A stretch of 64,000 nt of DNA from Cladocopium goreaui (Eukaryota; Sar; Dinophyceae; Suessiales; Symbiodiniaceae). Under the pieces are notes generated by a model. That model worked only from the letters and a program-made list of their open reading frames with translations. It did no database searches and had not been told where the DNA came from. The DNA lies in contig CAMXCT020002066.1 of the NCBI GenBank assembly GCA_947184155.2, forward strand, positions 51,001-115,000. The letters are read 5' to 3'. Positions 38,120-50,617 of this stretch are shown here, one piece after another. Position 1 is the stretch's first letter. Each line of letters opens with the position of its first letter. Both the position numbers and the translations under genes were made by a program.

Positions 38120-41100
38120 ACAGTCTCGAGGCACAATTTTTACCACATGTAGATGCAGTTAGTTCGATGATTTTCCCATTTTTCCCCATGAACTAAATGC
38201 CCATTGAGTTCGGGGATTTCCCAGCGGCCCGCCATGTTTGAGTGGCAAAAATGGAGGTCAAGTAGATCCAATTCGGTATTTCCCAGGATCAAGGTGCGGG
38301 GTATCCTGAACATCCCTGAACCATCTATTGAACAAACCTAAATTGGTGTGGTTTGAGATGTACCCCTATCTAATTAACTTATAAGTAATGTATCTAATTA
38401 CATCTACCATATGTTTCACATGTTAATGATATCTTTTCCATCCAAAACCCGACCACCAAGTAGGAAACACACAGATCTTGTCTGAAGCCTGCAAGACCAT
38501 GATGGCTGAACCAATCAACCAGAAGTGGTACGAGTACCGTTTTTTTGGTGATCCTGTTTAACCCCCTGAAGAGTCAAGCATGGCAGATAGGCATACGCAC
38601 ACAACTGACTTTATATAATGACTTTAGGTTGCACCTTAGGTCACTGCAGGGTGCTTCCATTCTTGCATCGATTTGCATGGAGTATTGCGGAAAATTGTTC
38701 ATGAAAACTGCCTCTGCTCCATTCCACAACGTTCCATGCACCAACTGTGCCCCGAACTGCTTTCAGAGTATCAAACACCAGTAGGCATTCCATCAATACA
38801 TCAAATCTATGATGGGTTCATCATATTCATCACGCTTACCCTTCTGCACTGCGCAGTTTGCCCGACCCATGTCGACCATTGCCCATCGGCATCAACAGGC
38901 ATTTCATGGAACTTCACTTGGATTCCTTTTCAATATATATATATATATAATTATATATACACACATAGTTCTCGAAACTGCTCCCAAACGCGGCTAGGAC
39001 AGGGTGGAGTCAAAGTTTCTCCAACATAGACCACAGCCAGTGGTTGCCCATGCCGCACCTGTTCCCAATTTGGCCCCTTCTTGTCCTGGCGTTGAGCCCA
39101 TATTCACAAGGTAGACACATTCTTTTCGGAATCTTAGGAGAGTTTGACTATGTTTGACTTGCACAATTTGAGCAAACATGATCATCAGGATTATTGAATC
39201 AAGTCAAATTGGATATTATTGATGACAAATAGGATAAATTCTCCAATTTGGGTGCAGATTCTGTCATCAATAAATCCTGCCGGGAAACGACCACCGACCC
39301 AGGCGGTGGACCAACTTTCAATGCAATGCCAATGGCAACAGTGAGCGCCAAACCACGACTCACGCGATTTTCATAGAACATTCACAAAAAAAAACAACTA
39401 AAAAAGACTAAGATCCCCCACAAGACAGACCTTTTTGTGAAAATTGCATGAACATGACCACCCCCCAAAAAAAAACAATCCGCACCAGCAGCAGCTCATT
39501 TTCTGCCGTTCTCCATCATCCCTGAGACCCGATCGGCCTTGGCCTTGTGCCTTTGGGACTCCTTGTGAGTTTGGGAGTCCAAGCGCCTAGCCCGACACCT
39601 GATCCAAGGTATCCAAGGTATCCAAGGGACCGGATGACCGGATCATTTTTTGGGGCGATCCATGAGCACGGTTCATAGCCATCAAACGATCAGTTTCATG
39701 GGGAACTCATTATTTTTTGCACCAGAATCCCAGTCCTGGACCATGATCTGTGCTGATTTCAGGTCCCAGGACATCCATCAGGCGATCTTTCTCGGAGTTT
39801 CCATATAATGATTTGGGTACTAGTGGATTATGCATCTTCATTTGGACACCATCAAATTTCACCATAAACCATCATTCAGGTTGCCATGACTGTGATGCTT
39901 TTCATGATTTGAACAATGGAAATGTGTCAAACTAAATGGGTAAACAATGGTAAACAGGATGTTCCCATGTTTCCAAATGATGATTGTTTCTTCAACTCCA
40001 ATGGCTATGGGTCAAACTCGGGCCCAGCTGTTAGTCCTACATAATCATCATGATTCCAGTCCGGCGCGCCTTAAGAACCAGAGGGGCAGAACGCCTGCCA
40101 CCAAGGACCTGGGAAAATTCATTGAACTCAGGGGGGATCTTCCAATATCTTCCAATATCTTCACCCAATTGCCATGTCTTCACCGGTCACGGTGACTGTT
40201 CACCGTTCCACTTTGCACAGGTGATCCCACGAAACCAACGGCGAAACCAACGGGGCATCACCGATTCTATGCTTGAGGATGGTTCACCAACCTGAAATGC
40301 TTGGTAACCAAAGTGGTGATATCCCACAACCCGTGCTTGGCGATGTCAATCCTTAAAACCCTTAATTGACATTGATCAAGTGTCGTGCAATTATCGCGGC
40401 GTGTCACTTGTTGGGGTGAGCCTGTTTTGCAGCTCGCGAGTTTGTGCCAGCAATTGTCAAGAGTTCTTCGCCACAGCACAACTCAGTTTGAGGAGGGCCT
40501 AATTTTAAATCATTGGCAACTATTGGCAACTAGCATCATTCTGAATCATTCTTGTGTTGAAATCAAGGAATACGAATTCATGGACGTGGCTTTGTCCAGA
40601 AGTACGGTACCCCAAATTCGATCTGAAATCTCCCAAGACTTGGACGGCGACGGCCCCGAGCCCCAGAAATCTGGGGAAACCGTGGGAACCTTACTTCATC
40701 TTCCACCTTGAAGATCCTTTAAGGCTATGTTTGAAAATTTAATGAGGATTTAACCAACTCCTTCCGGCAGCACTGGGAATGGTGTCGAGGTTCATCGACC
40801 CCATTTCTTTTTGCTCATGCTAGTTGCGCCTTGATTGCTATTATAACATCTGATAAATGAAAAATAACGTCATGCAACAGATTGGGGCTTAGAATTGAGA
40901 AAGAACATCCTAAATAGTTTATCATCATATTAATATTTCATAATATTTCACAATGTTTCACCCATTGGAAGGCAAATTTTGGGGTATCCCATGGTATAGA
41001 GGACCTGCCAGGACACTGCATTCCGCTACATACTGAAACAAGGGACTCTCTGGTAATGACCAACCATGACCAACAGCTAGATACAGCTACTGTATATATC

Positions 41101-41474
41101 TAGATCAAAAAAAAACAGCAAAATCATCGCAGTCTGCGAACTGGAACATCACCAGTATAGAATCATACGGTATATAAATCTTGGTAAATCATCGAACTAA
41201 AGGTTATAGTATTGCGACATGATCAAAACCCGGCTATCCTGGTGATGATCGGCAAATGGATCCCAGCAATACATTCCAACAGTATGCTCGTCATATCAAC
41301 CAATCCCTTTTGTATGGCTGAAAAAAATGTTAAATCGACATGTAAACCCCCCAACCAGATGATGTTGAAAAAACATGACACAATAAATGTTTGTATGGTT
41401 AAAGAAAAACATAACCATTCGAAACCCGGCAAGCAGTTAGACAGTCATTGGTTTTGACTCTGACCAGTCTCGAC
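38120..41474. other. Host intron DNA, some unassigned exon-like stretches
   Basis: Minus-strand stretches with coding-like composition lie at 38640-38780 (VFDTLKAVRGTVGAWNVVEW), 38860-38930 (FHEMPVDADGQWSTWVGQTA, followed by GTAAGC), 39325-39370 (RGLALTVAIGIALK, a helix that could be NhaD), 39496-39598 and 40300-40480. None joins the NhaD model in phase. Confidence 0.35.
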
Positions 41475-41498
41475 CCATCCCCAGAGAGATTGGCTGCC
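41475..41498 (-). CDS. nhaD: Candidate NhaD micro-exon (GQPISLGM)
   Basis: Eight residues after a strong pyrimidine-rich acceptor (CTTCTTCCCGCAG). It is in phase with the preceding exon and gives 'L-W-I-S-R-G-Q-P-I-S-L-G-M', close to the 'W-I-x-G-Q-I-S/T-T-L-P-T-M' of plant NHD1. Confidence 0.42.
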
Positions 41499-42677
41499 CT
41501 GCGGGAAGAAGAGCCATAGCACCGTTTTCGTGGCAGAAATTCGATCCCTGCTGCGACGGACCAAACATCAAAGTGGATCCATTGGATTAAACTAATCGGT
41601 AGGGTTAACAGTTATTGACAACCCTCAAAAAATTTCGAAATCTAACAGGAAAGTTATCTCTACAAACAGTTTTGCGGGGGGCTGTTGAATCTCAGAGATG
41701 TAAAACTGGTGCGTCTTCAAATCAGCTTCATACAGATCTCACTGGTCAGCTCTACCAGATCCTGATATGCATCACCTGAGCAGATTGCCTGGCAAATTTC
41801 TGAACAGAGACAAAATGGGCACTTAGATGGAAAAATCATGAAAAATCATCGAAATGGAGGGCTCTCCACTGCCATGTTTGACTATACCAAAGGCTTTCTT
41901 AAGGTTTTCAGCCATCTGTTGGTTTTTTGACAGCTCTCAAGCCAACAACTGGGTGCTCATCAACAAATTTCAACCCAGTGGATCAAAACATGATGGGGTA
42001 CCACTGGGTCATGTCATATGTGGGGTACGGTTCAACATGCAACAGCTGACAATCGTAACACCATGTTTTGTTACAAAGGGCTATTACTATTTTTAAGACC
42101 TGGAAAATAAACAATGGTGTTGTTCATAGCTTGGATCTGCTGAATGACCAACAAAAAAATAGGACACTTTCCCGATAGTGTGGCAAACCCAATAGTAAAC
42201 CATCCCCAGAATCACCACAAGTGGGTTGGTGATATAAACTTTTCCCAAATGGAAAGTTTGTTGTTTTCCCACATCAGACCCACTATTTGGTTCCACTCTA
42301 TCCATTCTGTTCATTTTTGTTGGTTATTGTTGGTTATATACCCATTACTAGCCATTATTCACCATGTTTCACCATTATTCACCATTATTCACCATTATCA
42401 ACCGCCTTTAACCATAGAATTAACCACAACTCGCCGTTGACCATTAGATATTGACAATTTATAATCATGTATAACTGTATAATCATTGACCATTATTAAC
42501 CATGATTAACATCTATCTGGGCAAATTATAATAATTCACTAACCTGAATCTTGCGGCCATTTGGGGATGATTTCCCTTACTAACCATGATTTCCAGTGAG
42601 GGAGAACAGTGAGGTCGTTATAATTTACCCAGATCTATTAACCATGGACCATGAGATCAAATGACTCCCCGGGACGC

Positions 42678-42731
42678 CCCGCGAGATCCACAGCATGGTG
42701 GTCGTCACGTCTCCGATGGGACTCCAGGCAC
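42678..42731 (-). CDS. nhaD: NhaD exon (AWSPIGDVTTTMLWI)
   Basis: This exon encodes the family signature A-W-S-P-I-G-D-V-T-T-T-M-L-W-I, part of the ion-binding region of NhaD antiporters. It has acceptor TCCAG and donor GC. The split glycine codon with the exon at 44660-44711 restores A-N-A-G-G-A-W-S-P-I-G-D, the most conserved stretch of the family. Confidence 0.9.
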
Positions 42732-42749
42732 CTGGAGGAACGCCAAGCT

Positions 42750-42912
42750 ACGCCAGAATTAGTACTACTACGTACTTATAGTAGTAATATGTACTAATAA
42801 AATAGTAAAGCAGTAAAATAGTAACATAGTAAAATAGTGAAATAGTATAATAGTATAATAGTACGGCAATAGCCTGAGGTTTGCCCGGACTCGCAATGAG
42901 CGCCCGGGCAAG
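42750..42912. other. ATAGT-rich spacer
   Basis: Short repeats of AATAGTA at 42780-42865, with similar sequence at 43725-43800. No coding signal. Confidence 0.5.
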
Positions 42913-42983
42913 CCAAGATGACGATGATGATGATGATGAAGATGACGATGACGATGACGATGACAATGATGATGATGATGACA

Positions 42984-43020
<37 letters not shown>
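42913..43020. repeat. GAT/GAC trinucleotide repeat
   Basis: About 36 triplets of GATGAC and GAT, reading poly-Asp on the plus strand. Minus-strand poly-Ser and poly-Ile frames are by-products. Confidence 0.85.
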
Positions 43021-43022
<2 letters not shown>

Positions 43023-43548
43023 GCATTATTAATTGTTCCATGGGGGCGAGGGACTTTTATATCTTCTTGAAACCCTATGAGAAACACTAATGACTGCATG
43101 GTTACTGGTTCCATGCATGGGGCCGGGGATTGTGAAATCTTCTTGAAACCCTATAGGAAACCCTAATGATTGCATTGTTAATTGCTCCTTGGGGGCGGGG
43201 GACTTTGATATCTCCTTGAAACTCTATAAGAAACCCTAATGACTGCATGGTTAATTGTTCCATGGGGCGGGGGGATTTTGAAATCTTCTTGAAACCCTAT
43301 AGGAAGCCCTAATGATTGCATTGTTAATTGCTCCTTGGGGCGGGGGGCTTTGATATCTCCTTGAAACCCTATAAGAAACCCTAATGACTGCATGGTTAAT
43401 TGTTCCATGGGGCGGGGGGATTTTGAAATCTTCTTGAAACCCTATAGGAAGCCCTAATGATTGCATTGTTAATTGCTCCTTGGGGGCGGGGGACTTTGAT
43501 ATCTCCTTGAAACCCTATAAGAAACCCTAATGACTGTATGGTTAATTC
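43019..43548. repeat. 73-bp tandem repeat in alternating A/B units
   Basis: Seven units plus a fragment. A-type units carry GACTGCATGGTTAATTGTTC with CATGGGGCGGGG; B-type units carry GATTGCATTGTTAATTGCTC with CTTGGGGGCGGG. They alternate, so the real period is about 145 bp. All end in AAACCCTATAxGAAxCCCTAAT. Confidence 0.85.
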
Positions 43549-43864
43549 TATATGATATGTACAAGCAACATGATCTGGTTATATGATATGTAGATGCAAC
43601 ATGTTCTGTTTAACACCCTAGCGACATGACTGAACATCAAATCCTTCCCGTTGTTTGACGCCATACAGAATTCCCTGGTATTTACAATTTACGCTATTCT
43701 GGGTTTGGGCAAACCTCGGGGTCTGTGTGAAATAGTACAATAGTATCATAGATTAATAGTATATTAGTAAAATAGTATAATAGATTATAATAGTATAAAA
43801 GTACATGTATAATACGTACTAGTGCATCTGATATATTAGTACGTACTAGTATAATATGTATATT

Positions 43865-43964
43865 TATATCCCAGATGCTCCATGTATGGAATATTTGCCT
43901 ACATTTACCCAAACATTGCCCAAATGTTGGTAAATATTCCATACATGGAGCATCTGGGTATATA
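43865..43964. mobile_element. 100-bp near-perfect palindrome (MITE or hairpin RNA locus)
   Basis: Arms 43865-43896 and 43932-43964 are nearly perfect reverse complements (CCCAGATGCTCCATGTATGG). The spacer itself is self-complementary (TTTACCCAAACATTG / CAAATGTTGGTAAA). TATA flanks both ends. Confidence 0.7.
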
Positions 43965-44659
43965 TAACCTAAGGTGGTTTCGGTTGATGGTTTATGGTTT
44001 ATGTATGTTGATGATGATGATTGTTTATCTAGCATTTATATATATATGGTAATACAACTTATACCCCCTTTGATTCATAATGTGAAGGTTTCCTAAGTCA
44101 TGGGGGTACCCCCAGTTCTCATCCAAGTCATGGATGACCATGACTTAGTATTGAAACCTATGGTGACTTGGGGATCCCCCATTTCAAGAACACCCCATAC
44201 AGGAAACAACGATGACAAGCACATACACCAACCATCAAATTCTTTTTTTTCTGCCATAAATTTCAGCCAAAGGGGCACAAAGGCCTATTTTCAATGGTTG
44301 AGCCTTTAAAAATCCGCCAGTGATGTAGGTAATCGATGGTAAACATAAGTATACCAGCACCATGGAACTGAACATATGGGGCAAGTCAATGACTTTGGCG
44401 TTTCTGAGGGAAAAGTGTCAAAGAGGAAACACATGACATGGAGTTTGATCGGCTTCCAACCAATTCTGGGAGAAAGGGCTGACGGTGAAACAAGACCCAA
44501 ATCGAGGGAACAGAATGGGATGTAACACCACTGTGGGCATCGCTGCACCATCAAACATAGCGTATATTGGTAAATTCCAAAATGCACCCAAAATTGCCAT
44601 GGCTAGGAAGTAGCCCTTCATGACCCTTCCCCTCCGTTCAACGGAATTGAACGCCCAGC

Positions 44660-44711
44660 CTCCAGCGTTGGCAGCAATGACTGCAAGACCACCACACAGC
44701 TGACGATACTC
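44660..44711 (-). CDS. nhaD: NhaD exon (EYRQLCGGLAVIAANAGG)
   Basis: Seventeen codons plus one base, acceptor GCCAG, donor GC (GGAG|GCTGGG). The product E-Y-R-Q-L-C-G-G-L-A-V-I-A-A-N-A-G-G aligns residue by residue with the plant NHD1 segment 'EYRKLLGG..VIAANAGG'. Confidence 0.9.
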
Positions 44712-45201
44712 CTGGCTGAAGATATCTGAAGCCGCCAAGCCAAGCAAACCAGCTGGTTTCCCGCTTTTCCCAACTGCTTTGAACCATTAAAGACTTAAAT
44801 TTAACACCATCATTTTTGCTCTGCGAGGAGATTAATGAATCAACCACAACATTCCTGGGGTTGAAAAAGTGGTGATCCAAAGGCAGGAAACAAACATCGC
44901 AAACATGCGGGGGTTGGTGACTTCTACACTCCTCCCCTTCAGAGAAAAGATATGAGTCACTTGGAATCATCTTCCCAAATAGGATGATGACACTTTGGAA
45001 CAACAGACTAATTATTCGGGAAGATGCTCGGCTTCAGACAGTTCCCAAGAATACAGAGCCAATCTTAGAGATTTGGCATTCTTTTTGTAAGAACATACAA
45101 GGTAAATAGCTGGGTTTACAGTTGGGTTTATATGCATTTATAGTCTTTTATAGTCCTAAACTAACCATCCAGCTGGTTTCGCCACTGCCCAGCTGCCCAA
45201 C

Positions 45202-45270
45202 CTGGTTCTCTGGAGCCAGGCGCCGCAAGATCTTTACGGCGACAATGGTCGAGGTGAGATTGTCAATGAT
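45202..45270 (-). CDS. nhaD: NhaD exon (IIDNLTSTIVAVKIL)
   Basis: Twenty-three codons in phase 0, acceptor GCCAG, donor GTTGGG. It contains D-N-L-T-S-T-I-V, the conserved ion-site helix of the family, then 'ILRRLAPENQ' leading into the next exon's EYRQL. Confidence 0.9.
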
Positions 45271-45429
45271 CTGGCAGCGTCTTCATTGGAGTTTAAAGGA
45301 TACAGCAAACGAGAAACCCATAGTTTTTTCCCATCAAAATAAATGTGTTTTATTATAGGGGTACCATTATATATCATCCTCTTCCTATGGTGATTTGGGG
45401 GATGGTTTATTATTGTTTTACCTACATAT

Positions 45430-45537
45430 ACCCTCTGGTAAACTTACAAGACATATGGACAGATCCACCATCTTTAATAGGTAAATCATCTATCTCTATG
45501 GCCATTTTCAATAGCTATGTTAAATTATCAGAGGGTA
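45430..45537. mobile_element. MITE family A, copy 2
   Basis: Starts CCCTCTGGTAAACTTACA and ends TTAAATTATCAGAGGG, with TA flanks. It shares the internal 'CCATTTTCAATAGCTATG' with copy 3. Confidence 0.7.
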
Positions 45538-45829
45538 GTTTTTTCCGATCAAGATAAATGTTCTTTTAGCAGATCTTCCCTTCAACTTTCAACCAATTCT
45601 TGGAAACACATTTGGATCCTGGATCCGTTGGAAAGTGGCTACAGCATTCATTCACCACCAACTTCCAGGATCCGAATACCCGGCGAATTTGATACGAAAT
45701 ATAGGGCTCTTGTCCACGATGTAAATCCCAGAAAAATGGTTTCTTGTTTTGTGATTTTCACCCCAAGGATCATTGCAAAAGCTAGTGGTTGCCGAACACA
45801 CACACACATAATACTATTTGTACACATAT

Positions 45830-45995
45830 ATACTGTATATAACTACATATATAACTATATATATATAATTATTTTATATTGTATTATATTATGTTATATT
45901 ATATTATATTATGTTATATTATATTATATTATGTTATGTTATATTATATTATATTATATTATGTTATATGATATGATATGATATTATATTACAGT
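45830..45995. repeat. ATTAT microsatellite
   Basis: TATATTATATTATGTTATAT runs in an NhaD intron. Confidence 0.85.
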
Positions 45996-46363
45996 TGTGA
46001 CATCATGGGGGGTTAACGGCTATGTTTTGCAAGAGTTCATGTGGAACGACAATTTCCAAGGAACGGTGCTGAGATGAGAATAGAGCGGCGGAGCGGAGTG
46101 GCGGTTTAGCCCCTCAAGCGATTCTGTGGGAAATCACACCCCTTAGTTTTAAGATTAGATGAGAAAACACGATTGTCGGTCGTTCGACAATGTATATACC
46201 TCTGGTGATCCTGCGGCTGCAACATACATATTGAATGATCTTATGATCTTGAACGTGCTTCAGACTGAGCAATCCTCTAGTAGACTACAAGCAAACACTT
46301 CATATTTTTTGCTCACCACCACAGCTATCTTCGATATCTTCGCACCAAATCTGCCAGGGATAC

Positions 46364-46411
46364 TGAGCTCAAGAAAAAGGTAAGGATGCAAATGATTGGC
46401 ATCAACCGGTC
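46364..46411 (-). CDS. nhaD: NhaD exon (DRLMPIICILTFFLSS)
   Basis: Sixteen codons in phase 0, acceptor GGCAG, donor GTATCC. The 'L-T-F-F-L-S-S' end matches plant NHD1 'V-T-F-F-L-S-S' directly before 'ILDNLTSTI', which here is the next exon. Confidence 0.85.
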
Positions 46412-47035
46412 CTGCCGCGCAGCCAAACATAGATCTCTTATGTCTCCCGCTTGGACATTCCGAAAATGTTGCTAGAATAGTCTTGGAATGTGAAACAATA
46501 CATAGGAATCACAGTACAAAATTGGGGAGAATTCCGTTGCCAAGTATCATGTATGGTCAGGTCGTAAAAAAATCCACATCAGATCCTCAGCAAACAAATG
46601 CATGACATTCTTATATCCCCGTATATCTCCATCATGGTTGGTCCGTTTTATTGTTTATATCCTGGGATATAGTGATATAGTTGTTATTTTTCATTTTATC
46701 CAGATATCCCAATTCTACCCCCAGTTAATTGATGCCCAAAAAGTCCAAATGGATTCCATTGCATAGACTAAACCCAAATAGGATGTATATTGTTATTCTT
46801 GCCGTAAAATCAGGTTTATTTCCTACGAGGTGAGGCCCCCACAGTTTTAGGTCGGTTTATAATTCCATCAACTATGCTTATATCCCCCTAATGAAGCCTA
46901 TAGTTCACTAAGTTTTCCTTAAATGGTTTGTTACAAATCCATGAAAAGTATAGTTCACCAAATTTCAGCATTTAAAAGAAAATTACTTTACTTCGTGTGA
47001 TCCCCACCATGACATTTATACATTTTGTTACTGGC

Positions 47036-47525
47036 AAATCTTCTGGCATTCTATCTGACATATTTTCTGGCATTCGATCTGGCATTCTATCTGGCATATC
47101 TTCTGGCATTCTACCTGGCATATCCTCTGGCAGATGTTCTGGCATATCTTCTGGCAGATGTTCTGGCATATCTTCTGGCATATCTTCTGGCATATGTTCT
47201 GGCATATCTTCTGGCATTCCATCTGGCATTCTATCTGGCATATCTTCTGGCATATTATCTGGCAAATCTTCTGGCATTCCATCTGGCATTCTATCTAGCA
47301 TATCTTCTGGCATATTATCTGGCAATTCTGCTGGCATTCTATCTGGCAAACATTCTGGCACTTTATCTGGCATATCTTCTGGCATTCTAGCTGACATTCT
47401 ATCTGGCATTCTATCTGGCATACCTTCTGGCATTCTATCTGGCATATCTTCTAACATTCTATCTGGCATATCTTCTAACATTCTATCTGGCATATCTTCT
47501 GGCACTCTATGTGGCATATCTTTTG
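47036..47525. repeat. 12-bp minisatellite (ATCTTCTGGCAT / ATCTATCTGGCATTCT)
   Basis: About 40 units. Because 12 is a multiple of 3, several frames on both strands stay open. The longest reads M-P-E-D/M-P-D-R on the minus strand. I regard these as by-products. Confidence 0.85.
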
Positions 47526-47529
47526 GCGT

Positions 47530-47775
47530 GGATACTCGCGGTTGAGGTCCGGCAGGGAACACTGGGGATGGTCGTGGTTGAGGTCCGGCAGGGAACACTG
47601 GGCGGGATGGTCGTGGTTGAGGTCCGGCAGGGAACACTGGGCGGGGATACCCGCGGTTGAGGTCCGGCAGGGAACACTGGCGGTGATGGTCGTGGTTGAG
47701 GTCCGGCAGGGAACACTGGGCGTGGATGGTCGTGGTTGAGGTCCGACAGACAACACTGTGCGTCGAGGGTCGCGG
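47530..47775. repeat. About 40-bp tandem repeat
   Basis: Six units containing GTGGTTGAGGTCCGGCAGGG and AACACTGGGCG, directly joined to the 12-bp repeat. Confidence 0.8.
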
Positions 47776-47777
47776 TT

Positions 47778-47885
47778 GAGCAGGAGGAGGAGGAGAGGAG
47801 AGGAGGAGAGGAGAGGAGACGAGGAGAGGAGAGGAGGAGAGGAGGAGAGGAGGAGGAGGAGGAGGAGGACGAGGCAGGAGGAGGC
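47778..47885. repeat. GGA/GAGGA polypurine tract
   Basis: About 105 bases almost entirely purine on the plus strand, able to form triplex (H-DNA) structures. Confidence 0.8.
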
Positions 47886-48465
47886 AACTGACATAAAATC
47901 TAACAACCCTCACCTGGCAGGTGGGGAAAAAATCTAGTTACGAGTAGTACTGCGCAAGACAGTGGCGGAAATCTCAAGAGATAGGAAACATTAGGAAACT
48001 ATAGGGGGAACTCTCTCTCTTTCCCCCTCTCTCTCCATGTCAAAGTGGTCCGAAGGTGTGGTGTTTGTAGCATTTTGACTTCCACAGGGGCGTGCACTTC
48101 TTGATCTCACATCTGCCATCTCAGATGGCTACGCACCCGCAGCTTTAGCGGCTTTAGCGAGCCTACTTTTCGTCTTTCCGGAGCCACAAAACATTGGAAC
48201 AACACATTGTTCCGCGACTTTTCTACCTTTTCGTGCACCTTGATCTTCTTCGTACTGGATCTTCTTTCTACTGACTGTTTCTCTTCTGACTTCTCCTCTT
48301 CTCTGCCTCTTCCCACCTCTTTCATCTGTCCGTATTGTCGGAAGTTTGACTTCTAAACTTCCTTCGAAAAATCAGATATAAACCCAATATAAGTATAGTT
48401 AAAAGTTATAAGTATACAGTTTTTTCCCCGAGGGAACTTCAAGGGCTGGGGCTCAAGATGTTCTC

Positions 48466-48545
48466 CTTACGACCTTCGATGGCTCGACGTATGGCCATGT
48501 TGACCAAGGCGAAACCGTCGAAGTGGTCGATGGATTCCACCACGC
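48466..48545 (-). CDS. nhaD: NhaD exon (VVESIDHFDGFALVNMAIRR)
   Basis: Twenty-six codons, acceptor CCCAG, GA donor (AAG|GAGAAC). The product aligns with NHD1 'T-I-V-E-I-V-D-A-H-Q-G-F'. The GA donor is required to keep phase with the next exon; the nearby GTAAGG would break it. Confidence 0.8.
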
Positions 48546-48574
48546 CTGGGGCGATGGAGTGAGGTCCATCTCTA

Positions 48575-48685
48575 GCATATTATATTATCCATATGATTAT
48601 CCATATGATTATCCATGATTATCCATGATTATCTATGATTATCTATGATTATCTATGATTATCTATGATTATCTATGATTATTTA
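48575..48685. repeat. TGATTATCTA tandem repeat
   Basis: About ten units of ATGATTATC(C/T)AT. Confidence 0.8.
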
Positions 48686-48699
48686 AATGAGATCTTATA

Positions 48700-50090
48700 T
48701 CATGTATATATATACACTGAACCTCTTTCATGTATTGTATTGTTATATATACTATGTGTTTGTATGTTTGTTGTAGTGCGTTAAGTGCATGTATAGGTTG
48801 ACATACAAGTATATACAAGTACAAACGATCATATTGATACATTCATGAGATAGCAACATATTTCACAAGTGTGGGGGGCAATTATTGGAGGACCATGGAG
48901 GAGCAAAGGTTTATGAACCACAACCAAACACAACCAAGCCGTGAACGATCATCCCAATAAGTAACTTGATATAATTGCCCTGGTGATTGGTTGATTTATT
49001 CCCCAATTGCTGGGGTTATCGGTTATCCCATGTATGCATAGGGGTTTAGCCATCGCACATTTCACATCAGTTTGCGAAACAAAATGGGAGTTTGGGTTTC
49101 CAATTATGAAGCACACTATCATCTATCATCATGTCAACCTCATAACAATAAACGGACCTGAACTAGAGTTATGTATCTATCAAGAAATATATATACATAG
49201 GCGCCCGATTGCATTACCACCCCCCCAATTCCATGTGCATAAGAAACACACAGTAAATACCATACAAAACTGTTTCTTCAGGATGTTACCTTGTGAACAT
49301 GCATATTGTTTTTTTTGTGCTTATTCATTTTTGTGACATCGTGATGTCTATGTGATTATATCTATATAGGATGTATGCCTCAAGTAAAGAACCCTTGTGA
49401 TCTCCACAGAGACGAGCAATGTTTGATAAAGTCCAAACCGTGAAACTTCATTTTGTACTGCGTTTCACAGCGTATTTTGCTCTTTGACAGGTTCATGCAT
49501 CACATGGAATCAAGCATTGCCTGGCTGCATGTCCGTATAAGGCCAGCAATTCCTGATAATTTTCATGTGTGTAATCTTAGTCAAGTGAAATACAGGGGTG
49601 GTAATACAATCGCGTAACTACATGTCCAACTACATATAGAGTAATATTACAGTGATATGGATATGTAACATGTACTTGCATGTGTACATATGTGTATATA
49701 TATACACATGTATGTTTATGCTTTTGTACATGTATGTAATCGTATGTAACCGTATAAAGAAAGATAAGCTTCGAGGGCAGTTTGTCAAAAGGCTGACATT
49801 ACTTCATCCTCCACACCAGAAGACAAGGCGTTGACAACGCCCAGGTAACCTTTGCGTCTAGGGGTCTGAATCCATGCTACCCTTTTGTCTGAAATGGTGC
49901 ATGGATATTGAGGGTTATCAATTGTTATTGATGGAATAGCCCATTTTTAGAGGAAAAGTAAGTCGTCTTCCATCCCTCAACTCTTGGCAGGGTCTATACC
50001 AATTGGAGGGGATGGTAGTAGTCATGAGTGTTCATCCCGTGTCAAAGATGTCTTTTTTCCCGGCGAAACAGGTGCTGTTTCAGGTACCCC
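48700..50090. other. NhaD intron DNA; nothing else identified
   Basis: Unique AT-rich sequence with TATA microsatellites at 48700-48715 and 49690-49710. No exon is supported. Confidence 0.5.
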
Positions 50091-50093
50091 CAC

Positions 50094-50133
50094 CCATGGC
50101 AGGTAGAAGGAAGAGGAGCACGCTGCCAACTTC
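50094..50133 (-). CDS. nhaD: NhaD exon (EVGSVLLFLLPAMG)
   Basis: Forty bases, acceptor GACAG, donor GTGGGG, ending one base into a glycine codon completed by the exon at 48466-48545. It matches NHD1 'E-V-S-E-I-V-F-F-L-L-G-A-M'. Confidence 0.85.
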
Positions 50134-50225
50134 CTGTCATTTTTTTGGCAGATCAAATTATATATAACCTTGAATGGTGATGGTGAAAATTGGTGATTCA
50201 TGTAATATCAACTTCATTCATGGCT

Positions 50226-50385
50226 AAAACAACAAAACCAACAAAACCAACAACAACAACAACGACAACGACAACAACAACAACAACAGCAGCAGCAGCA
50301 GCAGTTGCAGCAGCAGCAGCAGCAGCAGCAACAGCAACAACAACAACAACAACACCAGCAGCAGCAACAGCAGCAACATGCCAAC
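50226..50385. repeat. CAA/CAG trinucleotide repeat
   Basis: About 50 triplets of ACA, ACG, GCA and CAG. The apparent Thr/Ala, Cys and Val/Ala frames are by-products. Confidence 0.85.
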
Positions 50386-50617
50386 GACCTATCATTCATC
50401 AAGGCTTGCTCGAAGATGTGTCAACTTTTGGTCACAACAGCCTCCATGCACGGCACACTGATGAAAGCAACTTGACATTTTGCGGGAAAATTATCCTGTT
50501 TTCCCAAATTCCACAGACTCTGAGAAATACCGGCATTGGAAGCGCGTAGAACATATCTTTGTTTGTTATGTTCAAAGGAAGTTTAGGGGGAGAAACTTCC
50601 GTGTTACGGACTTTTAG

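Noticed and set aside
39496-39598. Minus-strand exon-like stretch ending in a stop (RLDSQTHKESQRHK...).
   Set aside because: It would end a gene in the middle of the NhaD model and does not match that protein; left unassigned.
43019-43548. CCCTAA in each 73-bp unit suggested telomeric repeats.
   Set aside because: It occurs once per unit in varied context, not as a (CCCTAA)n run; dinoflagellate telomeres are TTTAGGG-type arrays.
46972-47913. A 313-codon minus-strand frame with M-P-E-D repeats and Pro/Ser-rich start.
   Set aside because: It is made of three adjoining simple repeats; with a 12-bp unit, several frames on both strands remain open.
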